Origin: an uncultured Oscillospiraceae bacterium
GTDB lineage: Bacteria; Bacillota; Clostridia; Oscillospirales; Oscillospiraceae
Direction: 5' to 3'
Length of the DNA: 26,154 bases
Assembly (NCBI GenBank): GCA_947631805.1
Contig: CANRNA010000004.1
Coordinates: forward strand, 1 to 26,154
Position numbers and translations under genes: made by a program. A model generated the notes under the pieces. The model had not been told where the DNA came from. It ran no database searches and saw nothing but the letters and a program-made list of their open reading frames with translations. Positions 20,465 to 26,154 of this stretch are shown one piece after another. The first letter of the stretch is position 1. The number at the start of each line of letters is the position of its first letter.

Positions 20465-21759
20465 CAAATTATAATATGCAGGGCCTTCGCCTGGGCCGTC
20501 AGCTCCTCCCGGAACTTGGGGTGGGCGATGGCGATGAGCGCCTTGGCCCGCTGGGAGAGGGTCCGGCCCCGGAGCTTGGCGATGCCGTACTCCGTGGCGA
20601 TGCAGTCCACGTCGTTTTTGCTGGTGCTCACCCGTGCGCCGGGGCTGAGGGTGGGCCGGATGCGGCTGACCGTGCCCCCCGCCGCCGTGGAGGGAAAGGC
20701 GATGAAGCTCTTGCCCCCCGGCGACTGGACGGCCCCCCGCACATAGTCCGACTGGCCGCCGGTGCCGGACACGTGGGCCGTGCCCAGGCTCTCGGCGCAC
20801 ACCTGGCCGAAAAAGTCCACCTCCAGGCCCCCGTTGACCGAGATGAAATCGGGGTGCCGGGCGATGACCGCCGGGTCGTTCACATAGTCCACCGGCAGTA
20901 TCTCCACGTCCGGGTTGTCCGCCACGAACCTATAAAGCCGCTCCGAACCGAAGGTGAAGGTGCACACGGTCTTGCCCCGGTGGATGGGCTTGCGCATATT
21001 GGTCACGGCCCCGCACTCGACGAGCTCTATCATGCTGTCCGGCAGCAGCTCCGTGTGGATGCCCAGATCGTGCTTATCCTTCAGGGCCAGGCCCACCGCC
21101 TCCGGGATGTTGCCGATGCCCAGCTGCAGGGTGGCCCCGTCGGGCACCTCCTGGGCGATGTAGCCGCCGATGGTCCGGCTCACCTCGTCCAGCTCCGCCG
21201 GGGGCACGATGGGCAGCGGCGCGTCGTTCTCGCACAGGGCTGTCACCTGGGAGATATGTATCCTGGGGGCCGTGGCCGTCCGGGGCATGTTGGCGTTGAC
21301 CTCCAGAAACACTCGCCGGGCCTTTTCAAACAGCGCGGCGCTGTAAGAGCCGGTGACGCCCGCGCTGAAATACCCCTCCCCGTCCATGGGGGACACCACC
21401 GTCAGAAAGGCGTCCACCGGGATGTAGTCCCGGTACAGGGAGGGCATATCCCGGTAATAGCAGGGCATGATATCCGCCTCGCCCCGGTTGGCCGCCGCCT
21501 TGGCTATCTTGCCGGAAAACCAGGACACGGGCAAAATGGCCTGGGGGCAGGCGAACATGGCGCTGGGCTTCAGGTCCAGCAGCCCGTGCATTTTGATATC
21601 GGTCAGCTCCCCCGCCTCCGCCCGGCGGCCCATGGCCTCCACGATGGCCGGGGGGATGGACGCGGCCGCGTCCGTGACGCAGCTCCATCCGCTCTCTATC
21701 ATGGCCGCCAGCCCCTCCGGGGTGGTCTTTTTCCGTTCGTACTCCGCTCTATGGTCCAT
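20464..21759 (-). CDS. Acetyl-CoA hydrolase/CoA-transferase family protein
   Basis: 431 residues, the size of the butyryl-CoA/4-hydroxybutyrate CoA-transferase branch. The enzyme swaps CoA between an acyl-CoA and a free acid such as acetate through a glutamyl-CoA thioester. The probable catalytic Glu237 is in GIHTELLPDSMIELVE; the CoA-contacting glycine loop is LQLGIGNIPEAVG (211-223). FGQVCAESLG, GTGGQSDYVRGA and IATEYGIAKLRGRTLS are the standard C-terminal motifs, so the protein looks complete. GGAG lies 8 bases before the ATG at 21757-21759. As first gene of the operon it would take the acyl-CoA made by the oxidoreductase and give a free acid plus acetyl-CoA, letting the cell conserve the thioester energy (inference). 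The exact acyl group is not readable. Confidence 0.9.
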   Translation of the reverse strand: MDHRAEYERKKTTPEGLAAMIESGWSCVTDAAASIPPAIVEAMGRRAEAGELTDIKMHGLLDLKPSAMFACPQAILPVSWFSGKIAKAAANRGEADIMPCYYRDMPSLYRDYIPVDAFLTVVSPMDGEGYFSAGVTGSYSAALFEKARRVFLEVNANMPRTATAPRIHISQVTALCENDAPLPIVPPAELDEVSRTIGGYIAQEVPDGATLQLGIGNIPEAVGLALKDKHDLGIHTELLPDSMIELVECGAVTNMRKPIHRGKTVCTFTFGSERLYRFVADNPDVEILPVDYVNDPAVIARHPDFISVNGGLEVDFFGQVCAESLGTAHVSGTGGQSDYVRGAVQSPGGKSFIAFPSTAAGGTVSRIRPTLSPGARVSTSKNDVDCIATEYGIAKLRGRTLSQRAKALIAIAHPKFREELTAQAKALHIII

Positions 21760-21782
21760 TCTATGCGCTCCACTTTAGTGAG

Positions 21783-21801
21783 TTAATTTAATATTAATTA
21801 A
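21783..21801. repeat. AT-only near-palindrome in the CoA-transferase leader
   Basis: Nineteen bases consisting only of A and T in otherwise GC-rich DNA: arms TTAAT and ATTAA surround a perfect TAATATTA with one extra T on the left. It lies about 20-40 bases after the predicted transcription start and 25-40 bases before the ATG, a common place for a repressor or redox-regulator site. The regulator is unknown. Confidence 0.45.
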
Positions 21802-21826
21802 AACATTTACTTATCACAGCATGACA

Positions 21827-21855
21827 AATATACCAAACTCCCGGCCCTCTGTCAA
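21827..21855 (-). promoter_or_regulatory. Strong promoter of the CoA-transferase/oxidoreductase operon
   Basis: Minus strand TTGACA (21850-21855, perfect), 17-base spacer, TATATT (21827-21832, one mismatch). It drives the operon reading down to 16709 with an approximately 60-base leader. Confidence 0.8.
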
Positions 21856-21875
21856 GTGTCGAATGCCACGATATC

Positions 21876-21904
21876 TTGCACTTACAACAATTATATGGTA
21901 TCTT
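21876..21904 (+). promoter_or_regulatory. Promoter of the short pyruvate kinase gene
   Basis: TTGCAC (21876-21881), 17-base spacer, TATCTT (21899-21904). Its -35 box lies 20 bases from that of the divergent promoter on the minus strand, so one bound factor could affect both. The AGGAG ribosome site at 21921-21925 is only about 10 bases from the expected start of transcription. Confidence 0.55.
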
Positions 21905-21934
21905 TTTTGTATACTCTCACAGGAGATGGAAGAC

Positions 21935-22918
21935 ATGGATATTTATGGAACCCTCGGCCCGGCCTGCGCCGGTGCGGACACCCTGGAGCAGATGCTCCGC
22001 CAGGGCATGACCGGCGTGCGGCTGAACCTGTCCCACACCACCCTGCCCGCCGCCGCGGAGCAGATAGACGCTCTGCGCCTGGCCGCGTCCCGCGCGGGCC
22101 GGAGGCCGAAGCTGCTCATAGACATGCAGGGGCCCGAGCTGCGGGTGGGCCGTATCGCCGCCCCGCTGACCCTGCCCGAGGGGGAGGAGGTCTCCCTGGG
22201 CGGCGGGGGCATCCCTGTCCCGGAGGCGGCGCTGCCCGCTCTCATCCCCGGTCAGGAGGTGCTCCTGGACGACGGAAAGCTGCTGCTGCGGGTGACCGGG
22301 CAGACGGCGGACGGGGCCCTGGCTCTGGTCATACGGGGCGGCGTCCTCGCCAGCCGCAAGAGCATCGCCCTGCCGGGGACGTCCATCCATCCCCCCGCCA
22401 TGACGGAGGCGGACCTGGCCAACATCCGCGCCGCCCGGGAATACGGCGTCACCGGGGTGATGCAGCCCTTCGTCCGGGGGCCGGAGGACCTTCTGGCCGT
22501 GCGCCGGGCCCTGGACACCTCCGGCGGGCGGGACATAAGGCTGTTCGCCAAGATCGAGGACCTGGACGGGGTGAAAATGCTCCCCGCCCTGCTCCCCCAC
22601 GCGGACGAGATCGTCATCGCCCGGGGGGACCTGGGCAACGCCGTGCCCCTGTGGGAGCTGCCCGCCGTGCAAAAGCGCATCGCCGCCCAGTGCCGGGCGG
22701 CGGGCAGGCCCTTCATGGTGGTCACCCAAATGCTCGCCAGCATGGAGCGCTCTCCCGTGCCCACACGGGCAGAGGTCAGCGACATCTTCAACGCCGTGCT
22801 GGACGGGGCCGCCTCGGTGATGGTCACCGGGGAGACCGCCGTGGGTCGGTATCCGGCGGAGGTCATCCGCTACCTGGCCCGCACCGCCGGGGAGGCGGAG
22901 CGGTATATGGCCCTGTGA
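21935..22918 (+). CDS. Short pyruvate kinase lacking the C-terminal regulatory domain
   Basis: 327 residues against about 470-590 for usual pyruvate kinases. The catalytic barrel is present: RLNLSH (Arg29, Asn31, Ser33), DMQGPELR (Asp63), AKIEDLDGV (Lys206, Glu208), ARGDLG (Asp232), VTQMLASM (Thr264), PTRAEVSD and MVTGETAVGRYP. These supply phosphoenolpyruvate, metal and potassium contacts, so the chemistry (PEP + ADP to pyruvate + ATP) seems possible. The B domain is short (LLDDGKLLL, about 108-116) and the C-terminal allosteric domain is absent; a terminator follows the stop. The N-terminus begins at IYGTLGPA, without the usual preceding residues. Start: AGGAG lies 9 bases before ATG 21935; the ATG at 21926 touches it and is rejected. 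It may be a second, non-regulated isozyme or act on another enol-phosphate. Confidence 0.85.
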   Translation: MDIYGTLGPACAGADTLEQMLRQGMTGVRLNLSHTTLPAAAEQIDALRLAASRAGRRPKLLIDMQGPELRVGRIAAPLTLPEGEEVSLGGGGIPVPEAALPALIPGQEVLLDDGKLLLRVTGQTADGALALVIRGGVLASRKSIALPGTSIHPPAMTEADLANIRAAREYGVTGVMQPFVRGPEDLLAVRRALDTSGGRDIRLFAKIEDLDGVKMLPALLPHADEIVIARGDLGNAVPLWELPAVQKRIAAQCRAAGRPFMVVTQMLASMERSPVPTRAEVSDIFNAVLDGAASVMVTGETAVGRYPAEVIRYLARTAGEAERYMAL

Positions 22919-22953
22919 TAAGGCGCTCTCCTGCCTTTTCCCAATCAAACGAG

Positions 22954-22984
22954 CTTCGCCCCGCGCGTTCAGCGCGGGGCGAAG
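22954..22984. terminator. 13-bp hairpin terminator between pyruvate kinase and MATE genes
   Basis: Arms 22954-22966 and 22972-22984 pair perfectly around a five-base loop. It lies 35 bases after the pyruvate kinase stop and 17 bases after the MATE stop on the other strand. T-rich tracts nearby are weak, as with the other hairpins at convergent ends here. Confidence 0.75.
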
Positions 22985-23001
22985 TCCATTGTCATTATAT
23001 C

Positions 23002-24525
23002 TTATATGGTATGGCGCACGGTCCGGCGGGCCCGGTGGCACACGGGCATCGCGGCGGCGTAGTCCCGGCGCTGGCGGTGCCGGTGGAGCCGGGGACCGGA
23101 GGGGTCGGTGTACCACCGACCGCGGCCATGGATGTGCACCGGCTCCCGGACGGTCTGGCGCTGGGCGCGCTGATACCGGGCCTGCTGGCGGCGCAGCCGA
23201 CGGATGCACACCACGCAGGCGGGGATGAGGAACATGTCCGCGCACACCCAGGCGGCGGGCGAGGCGAAGCAGGCCGCGTCGAAGCCCAGGACGGGCACGA
23301 AAAACCGCCCCACCACCGTCCGGGCTATCATCTCCAGCACCCCCGCCAGAATGGCGAAGACGCTGTAGCCCATGCCCTGGATGGAAAAGCGCACGATGTT
23401 CACCAACGCCAGGGGGAAGAAGAAGGCCGTCCCGGCCCGCACATACCGGCTCACCAGGTCCACCAGCACGGGGAGCTGCTCTCCCTCCCCCGCGTCGATG
23501 AACCACAGGGCGCACCGGGGGGCGAAGGCCATCATGGCCCCGAAGGCCGCCAGGGCGTATATCAGCCCCAGCAGAGCGCAGTCCCGTATGCCCCGGCCCA
23601 GCCGGTCCAGCTTGGCCGCGCCCACGTTCTGGCCGCAGTAGGTGGCCATGGCGGAGCCCATGGCGTCAAAGGGGCAGGCCAAAAAGCCGTAGAGCTTGGC
23701 CCCGGCGGCGGTCCCTGCCACATAGAGGCTGCCCAGGCCGTTGACGGCGGACTGGAGCACGATGGAGCCGATGGCGGTGACGGAGTACTGCAGGCCCATG
23801 GGCACCCCCATGGCGCACAGGTTCCGGCATATCCGGCCGTCGGGCCGGGCCTCCTCCCTGGTCACCCGCAGGATGGGAAAGCGCCTGCGCACATACCACA
23901 GGCAGGCCAGCCCCGCCACGGCCTGGGAGGCCACCGTCGCCACGGCGGCCCCGGCCACGCCCAGGCCGCTGTAGAGGATGAGCGTCACATCCAGCAGGAT
24001 GTTCAGCCCCGAGGACAGGGCCAAAAAGTATACCGGCGTCCGGCTGTCCCCCAGAGAGCGTATGACCCCCGCCAGGAGATTGTACAGATAGGTGGCCGGT
24101 ATGCCCATGAAGATGATGAAGATATACCGATAGGAGTCGGCGTAAATATCCGCCGGGGTGTCCATGGCCGTCAGGATGGTCCGGCACAGCAGGCCGGTGG
24201 CCACGGTCATCACCAGGGCGAACAGCCCGGACAGATAGACCGCGTTGGCCGTATAGCGGCGCATCTCGCTGTGCTCCCCCGCCCCCATCGCCCGGGCCAC
24301 GGGAATGGCGAAGCCGCCGCACACACCCATGCAAAAGCCGATGATGAGGAAGTTGATGCTCCCGGTGGCGCCCACCGCCGCCAGGGCCCTGGCCCCCAGG
24401 AGCCTGCCCACGATCATGGTATCGACCATATTGTACATCTGCTGAAAGAGCATCCCGAAAAGCGTGGGAAGGGTGAAGCCCACGATGAGCTTCATGGGAC
24501 TGCCCGTTGTCAGGTCCTTCGTCAT
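23002..24525 (-). CDS. MATE family efflux transporter with unusual Arg/His-rich C-terminal tail
   Basis: 507 residues. The first 441 form the normal 12-helix MATE protein: MKLIVGFTLPTLFGMLFQQM, YNMVDTMIVGRLLGARALAA, AGVIRSLGDSRTP and the second-half repeat including GSAMATYCGQNVGA and VRFSIQGMGYS. Such proteins export drugs or metabolites in exchange for Na+ or H+; the substrate is unknown. After CIRRLRRQQAR a 60-odd residue tail continues, with 19 Arg and 6 His in the last 66 residues by my count, ending HRARRTVRHTI; most relatives stop near 450. The tail looks unselected and could be a lost stop codon or a frameshift near the end. The ATG at 24523-24525 has AGGAGG 11 bases upstream. Own promoter; terminator after the stop. 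Confidence 0.9.
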   Translation of the reverse strand: MTKDLTTGSPMKLIVGFTLPTLFGMLFQQMYNMVDTMIVGRLLGARALAAVGATGSINFLIIGFCMGVCGGFAIPVARAMGAGEHSEMRRYTANAVYLSGLFALVMTVATGLLCRTILTAMDTPADIYADSYRYIFIIFMGIPATYLYNLLAGVIRSLGDSRTPVYFLALSSGLNILLDVTLILYSGLGVAGAAVATVASQAVAGLACLWYVRRRFPILRVTREEARPDGRICRNLCAMGVPMGLQYSVTAIGSIVLQSAVNGLGSLYVAGTAAGAKLYGFLACPFDAMGSAMATYCGQNVGAAKLDRLGRGIRDCALLGLIYALAAFGAMMAFAPRCALWFIDAGEGEQLPVLVDLVSRYVRAGTAFFFPLALVNIVRFSIQGMGYSVFAILAGVLEMIARTVVGRFFVPVLGFDAACFASPAAWVCADMFLIPACVVCIRRLRRQQARYQRAQRQTVREPVHIHGRGRWYTDPSGPRLHRHRQRRDYAAAMPVCHRARRTVRHTI

Positions 24526-24559
24526 GAGAACAAATCCCTCCTGTGAAAAAGGATCGCGC

Positions 24560-24577
24560 CCCGCGGTCCCCCGCGGG
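24560..24577 (-). repeat. 7-bp hairpin in the MATE gene leader
   Basis: CCCGCGG and CCGCGGG flank a four-base loop, between the MATE promoter and its ribosome site. It could slow or regulate translation. No aptamer-like structure was seen around it. Confidence 0.4.
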
Positions 24578-24587
24578 TCAAGGCATC

Positions 24588-24616
24588 ATTATAGCCGCCC
24601 CGGCGGCGTATTCCAA
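24588..24616 (-). promoter_or_regulatory. Promoter of the MATE gene
   Basis: Minus strand TTGGAA (24611-24616), 17-base spacer, perfect TATAAT (24588-24593). The leader to the ATG at 24525 is about 55 bases and contains the hairpin at 24560-24577. Confidence 0.65.
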
Positions 24617-24827
24617 GCCCAAAAATACATGATTTTTCCCGTCAATGGCCTGTACCCTTTAGGCATAAACGCTAGTTAATTTCACCAAAAACAAGGCACG
24701 AAACTTGTCACTATAGCCAATATCCCTCCCCATATCCCGCTCTATATGCTGTCCCTCCGGCGGTCATTTTCCGGCCTGACAGCAATTTCCCCAAAAAACG
24801 CATTGTTATTTTGGTCATCATTCTTCG
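24617..24827. other. AT-enriched spacer with no recognised gene
   Basis: Roughly 210 bases clearly less GC-rich than the surrounding genes, between the divergent MATE and LacI-family genes. I see no ribosome-site-supported reading frame, no tRNA-like fold and no clear second promoter. It may hold regulator sites for the adjacent regulator or the remains of a lost gene. Confidence 0.35.
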
Positions 24828-24856
24828 TTGACAATCGGTTATTTTTAGTGTATATT
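24828..24856 (+). promoter_or_regulatory. Promoter of the LacI-family regulator gene
   Basis: Perfect TTGACA (24828-24833), 17-base spacer, TATATT (24851-24856). Transcription should begin near 24863, followed directly by the palindromic sites at 24893-24910. Confidence 0.8.
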
Positions 24857-24892
24857 TCACAATATGACAGACCGGAATCGTTCCCGGTAATG

Positions 24893-24910
24893 TTTCCGGA
24901 AAGGTTTCCG
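24893..24910. promoter_or_regulatory. Probable operator for autoregulation of the LacI-family gene
   Basis: Two overlapping perfect palindromes: TTTCCGGAAA (24893-24902) and CGGAAAGGTTTCCG (24897-24910). An additional CCGGAA half-site lies at 24872-24877. They sit just downstream of the predicted transcription start, where a bound LacI-type dimer would block its own gene. Assignment to this regulator is inference from position and symmetry. Confidence 0.5.
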
Positions 24911-24936
24911 ATCGCCCAGGCGAGGAGGCGCGGCGT

Positions 24937-25956
24937 TTGACGATCAAGGACATAGCGGCCTATTGCGGCGTGAGCACCAGCACCGTGTCCCGGGTCCTCA
25001 ACGACCACCCCGACGTGAGCCCTGCCGTCCGGGACCTGGTGAATCAGGCCATCCGGGCCTGTCACTATGTGCCCAACAACAGCGCCAGGGCGCTGGTGTC
25101 CAGCCACTCCACCGCCGTGGGCGTGGTGTCCCGGGGGTTGGACAACCCCTTCCTCTCCTCCCTGATACGGGTCCTGGGCCGGGAGATACACAGCCGGGGC
25201 TATACCATGGTCCTGCAGCAGATACCCACCCAGGCGGACGAGGTGAAGGCCGCCGCCCTGCTGGAGCGGGAGAAAAAGCTGCTGGGGGTCATCTTTCTGG
25301 GCGGCCGGTTCAACTACACCGCCGAGGAGCTCCGGCAGCTGACAGTCCCCTTCGTGTGCTGTACATACACCAACATCTTCGGCGATCTGCCCCGGGACGC
25401 CTACTCCTCCGTGTCCATCCACGACCAGAACGAGGCCGGAAAGGCCGTGCGCTATCTGGTGGACCACGGGCACAGGCGCATTGCCGTGCTGCTGGATGAC
25501 CCGGCGGACAACTCCATCGGGCAGCTCCGCTTTCAGGGCTACCGGCAGGCCCTGGCCCAGTGCGCGCTGGAATACGACCCCGCTCTGGCGGTGGTCACAG
25601 GTGATTATGCCATGAACGCGGCCTACGATGGGGTATGCCGCCTCATCGACAGCGGCGCGGTGTTCACCGCCCTGCTGGCCATCTCCGACTCCCTGGCCAT
25701 CGCGGCCATCAAGGCCCTCACCGACCGGGGACTGCGGGTGCCGGAGGACTGCTCGGTCATCGCCATCGACGGACTGGAGCTGTCCGGCTACACCGTCCCC
25801 ACCCTCACCACTCTGTGCCAGCCCGCGGCGGATATGGCCCGGGAGAGCGTGATGATGCTCACCGAGCTCATCGAGGGCACCGGCTCCCACCGCCACCGGC
25901 TCATGGACACCACCCTCCGGGAGGGGGGCTCCGTGGCCCGGCTGGAGAGTGTTTAG
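24937..25956 (+). CDS. LacI family transcriptional regulator
   Basis: 339 residues. Start is TTG at 24937 with a perfect AGGAGG (24923-24928) 8 bases upstream; the resulting M-TIKDIAAYCGVSTSTVSRVLN is the canonical LacI helix-turn-helix N-terminus, so the rare start is well supported. The hinge helix region is YVPNNSARALVSS (about 47-59). A periplasmic-binding-protein-like sensor domain follows: GVVSRGLDNPFLSSL, HDQNEAGKAVRYLVDHGHRRIAVL, RFQGYRQAL, ALLAISDSLAIAAI and DCSVIAIDGLELS. It should bind a sugar or derivative and repress nearby transport genes. Directly downstream in the same direction is a probable sugar-binding protein gene, a likely target. A double palindrome in its own leader suggests autoregulation. 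Confidence 0.93.
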   Translation: MTIKDIAAYCGVSTSTVSRVLNDHPDVSPAVRDLVNQAIRACHYVPNNSARALVSSHSTAVGVVSRGLDNPFLSSLIRVLGREIHSRGYTMVLQQIPTQADEVKAAALLEREKKLLGVIFLGGRFNYTAEELRQLTVPFVCCTYTNIFGDLPRDAYSSVSIHDQNEAGKAVRYLVDHGHRRIAVLLDDPADNSIGQLRFQGYRQALAQCALEYDPALAVVTGDYAMNAAYDGVCRLIDSGAVFTALLAISDSLAIAAIKALTDRGLRVPEDCSVIAIDGLELSGYTVPTLTTLCQPAADMARESVMMLTELIEGTGSHRHRLMDTTLREGGSVARLESV

Positions 25957-26019
25957 ATCAGATCACTTCGGCATGTCCGCCGTGTGAAATATTATTTTTA
26001 TTGAGAAAGGAATACCCCC

Positions 26020-26154
26020 ATGAAAAAAGCGCTCGCACTTATCCTTGCCCTCGTCATGTGCCTGAGCCTGTCCGCCATGGCTTTCGCCGATGACGAAGGT
26101 TCCGTGTACTGGCTGAACTTCAAGCCCGAATCCGACGAGGTCCTCCAGCAGATC
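26020..26154 (+). CDS. Probable sugar ABC transporter substrate-binding protein (N-terminal part)
   Basis: The first 45 codons before the window ends. MKKALALILALVMCLSLSAM plus AFADD is a clear signal peptide with cleavage expected after Ala23 (AFA). There is no lipobox Cys, so the predicted product is not a lipoprotein. The mature start GSVYWLNFKPESDEVLQQ resembles the first strand and helix of family 1 carbohydrate-binding proteins (YxxNFKPE followed by a helix). Ribosome site AAAGGA at 26005-26010. Position after a LacI-type regulator supports a sugar-uptake role. A promoter between the two genes is uncertain: TATTAT at 25990-25995 has no good -35 box. Identification rests on a short piece. 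Confidence 0.7.
   Translation, partial: MKKALALILALVMCLSLSAMAFADDEGSVYWLNFKPESDEVLQQI

Noticed and set aside
21856..24546. 896-residue plus-strand frame over pyruvate kinase and MATE genes
   Set aside because: It crosses the terminator and both real genes in the wrong frame, with low-complexity Gly/Arg/His composition.
25967..25995. Possible promoter before the last binding-protein gene (TTCGGC, TATTAT)
   Set aside because: The -35 part matches poorly; co-transcription with the regulator or an activator-dependent promoter is equally possible.
1..26154. CRISPR arrays, tRNA or rRNA genes, insertion sequences, phage or toxin-antitoxin genes
   Set aside because: I looked on both strands and saw no repeat-spacer pattern, no cloverleaf, no transposase or integrase and no such pairs.

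Overview
The window reads as chromosomal DNA from a GC-rich member of the Firmicutes, most likely a Clostridia/Oscillospiraceae-type gut anaerobe. The supporting signs are strong AGGAGG-type ribosome binding sites, GTG and TTG starts, sigma-A type promoters (TTGACA-17-TATATT and variants), a bifunctional Rel enzyme of Gram-positive type, a DUF4358 lipoprotein, a four-subunit ferredoxin-linked 2-oxoacid oxidoreductase of the VorB type, and no aerobic respiratory genes. The family assignment is inference; no species can be named from sequence alone. I saw no rRNA, tRNA, CRISPR array, insertion sequence or phage gene.

Left part (1-10.7 kb). A Gfo/Idh/MocA oxidoreductase runs off the left edge on the minus strand. 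A plus-strand glycerophosphodiester phosphodiesterase with an N-terminal membrane domain follows. A long minus-strand operon encodes a peptide/nickel-type ABC importer (binding protein, two permeases, two ATPases) whose last gene, translationally coupled, is sfsA. The operon starts at a TTGACC-17-TATGCT promoter near 8.3 kb and ends at a 19-bp symmetric hairpin shared with the phosphodiesterase gene. Upstream lies a second minus-strand set: a membrane-anchored SGNH hydrolase, a DUF4358 lipoprotein and tcdA (tRNA ct6A formation).

Middle (10.9-16.7 kb). A plus-strand housekeeping operon recJ - rel - dtd - metallo-beta-lactamase-fold hydrolase - MaoC hydratase covers DNA repair, the stringent response, D-aminoacyl-tRNA proofreading and two small metabolic enzymes. 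It has a good promoter and ends at a bidirectional hairpin.

Right part (16.7-26.1 kb). A minus-strand seven-gene operon holds a CoA-transferase, a P-loop ATPase, a 2x[4Fe-4S] ferredoxin, the alpha, beta and gamma subunits of a 2-oxoacid:ferredoxin oxidoreductase, and a protein I do not recognise. Together the known enzymes would oxidise (probably branched-chain) 2-oxoacids to acyl-CoA plus reduced ferredoxin and exchange the CoA with a free acid. The ATPase and the last protein have no obvious role in that chemistry, which makes this the best candidate for something undescribed. Divergent from it is a short pyruvate kinase with its catalytic residues but no C-terminal regulatory domain. A MATE transporter with an odd Arg/His-rich tail, a LacI-family regulator with TTG start and palindromic leader, and the start of a probable sugar ABC binding protein complete the window.
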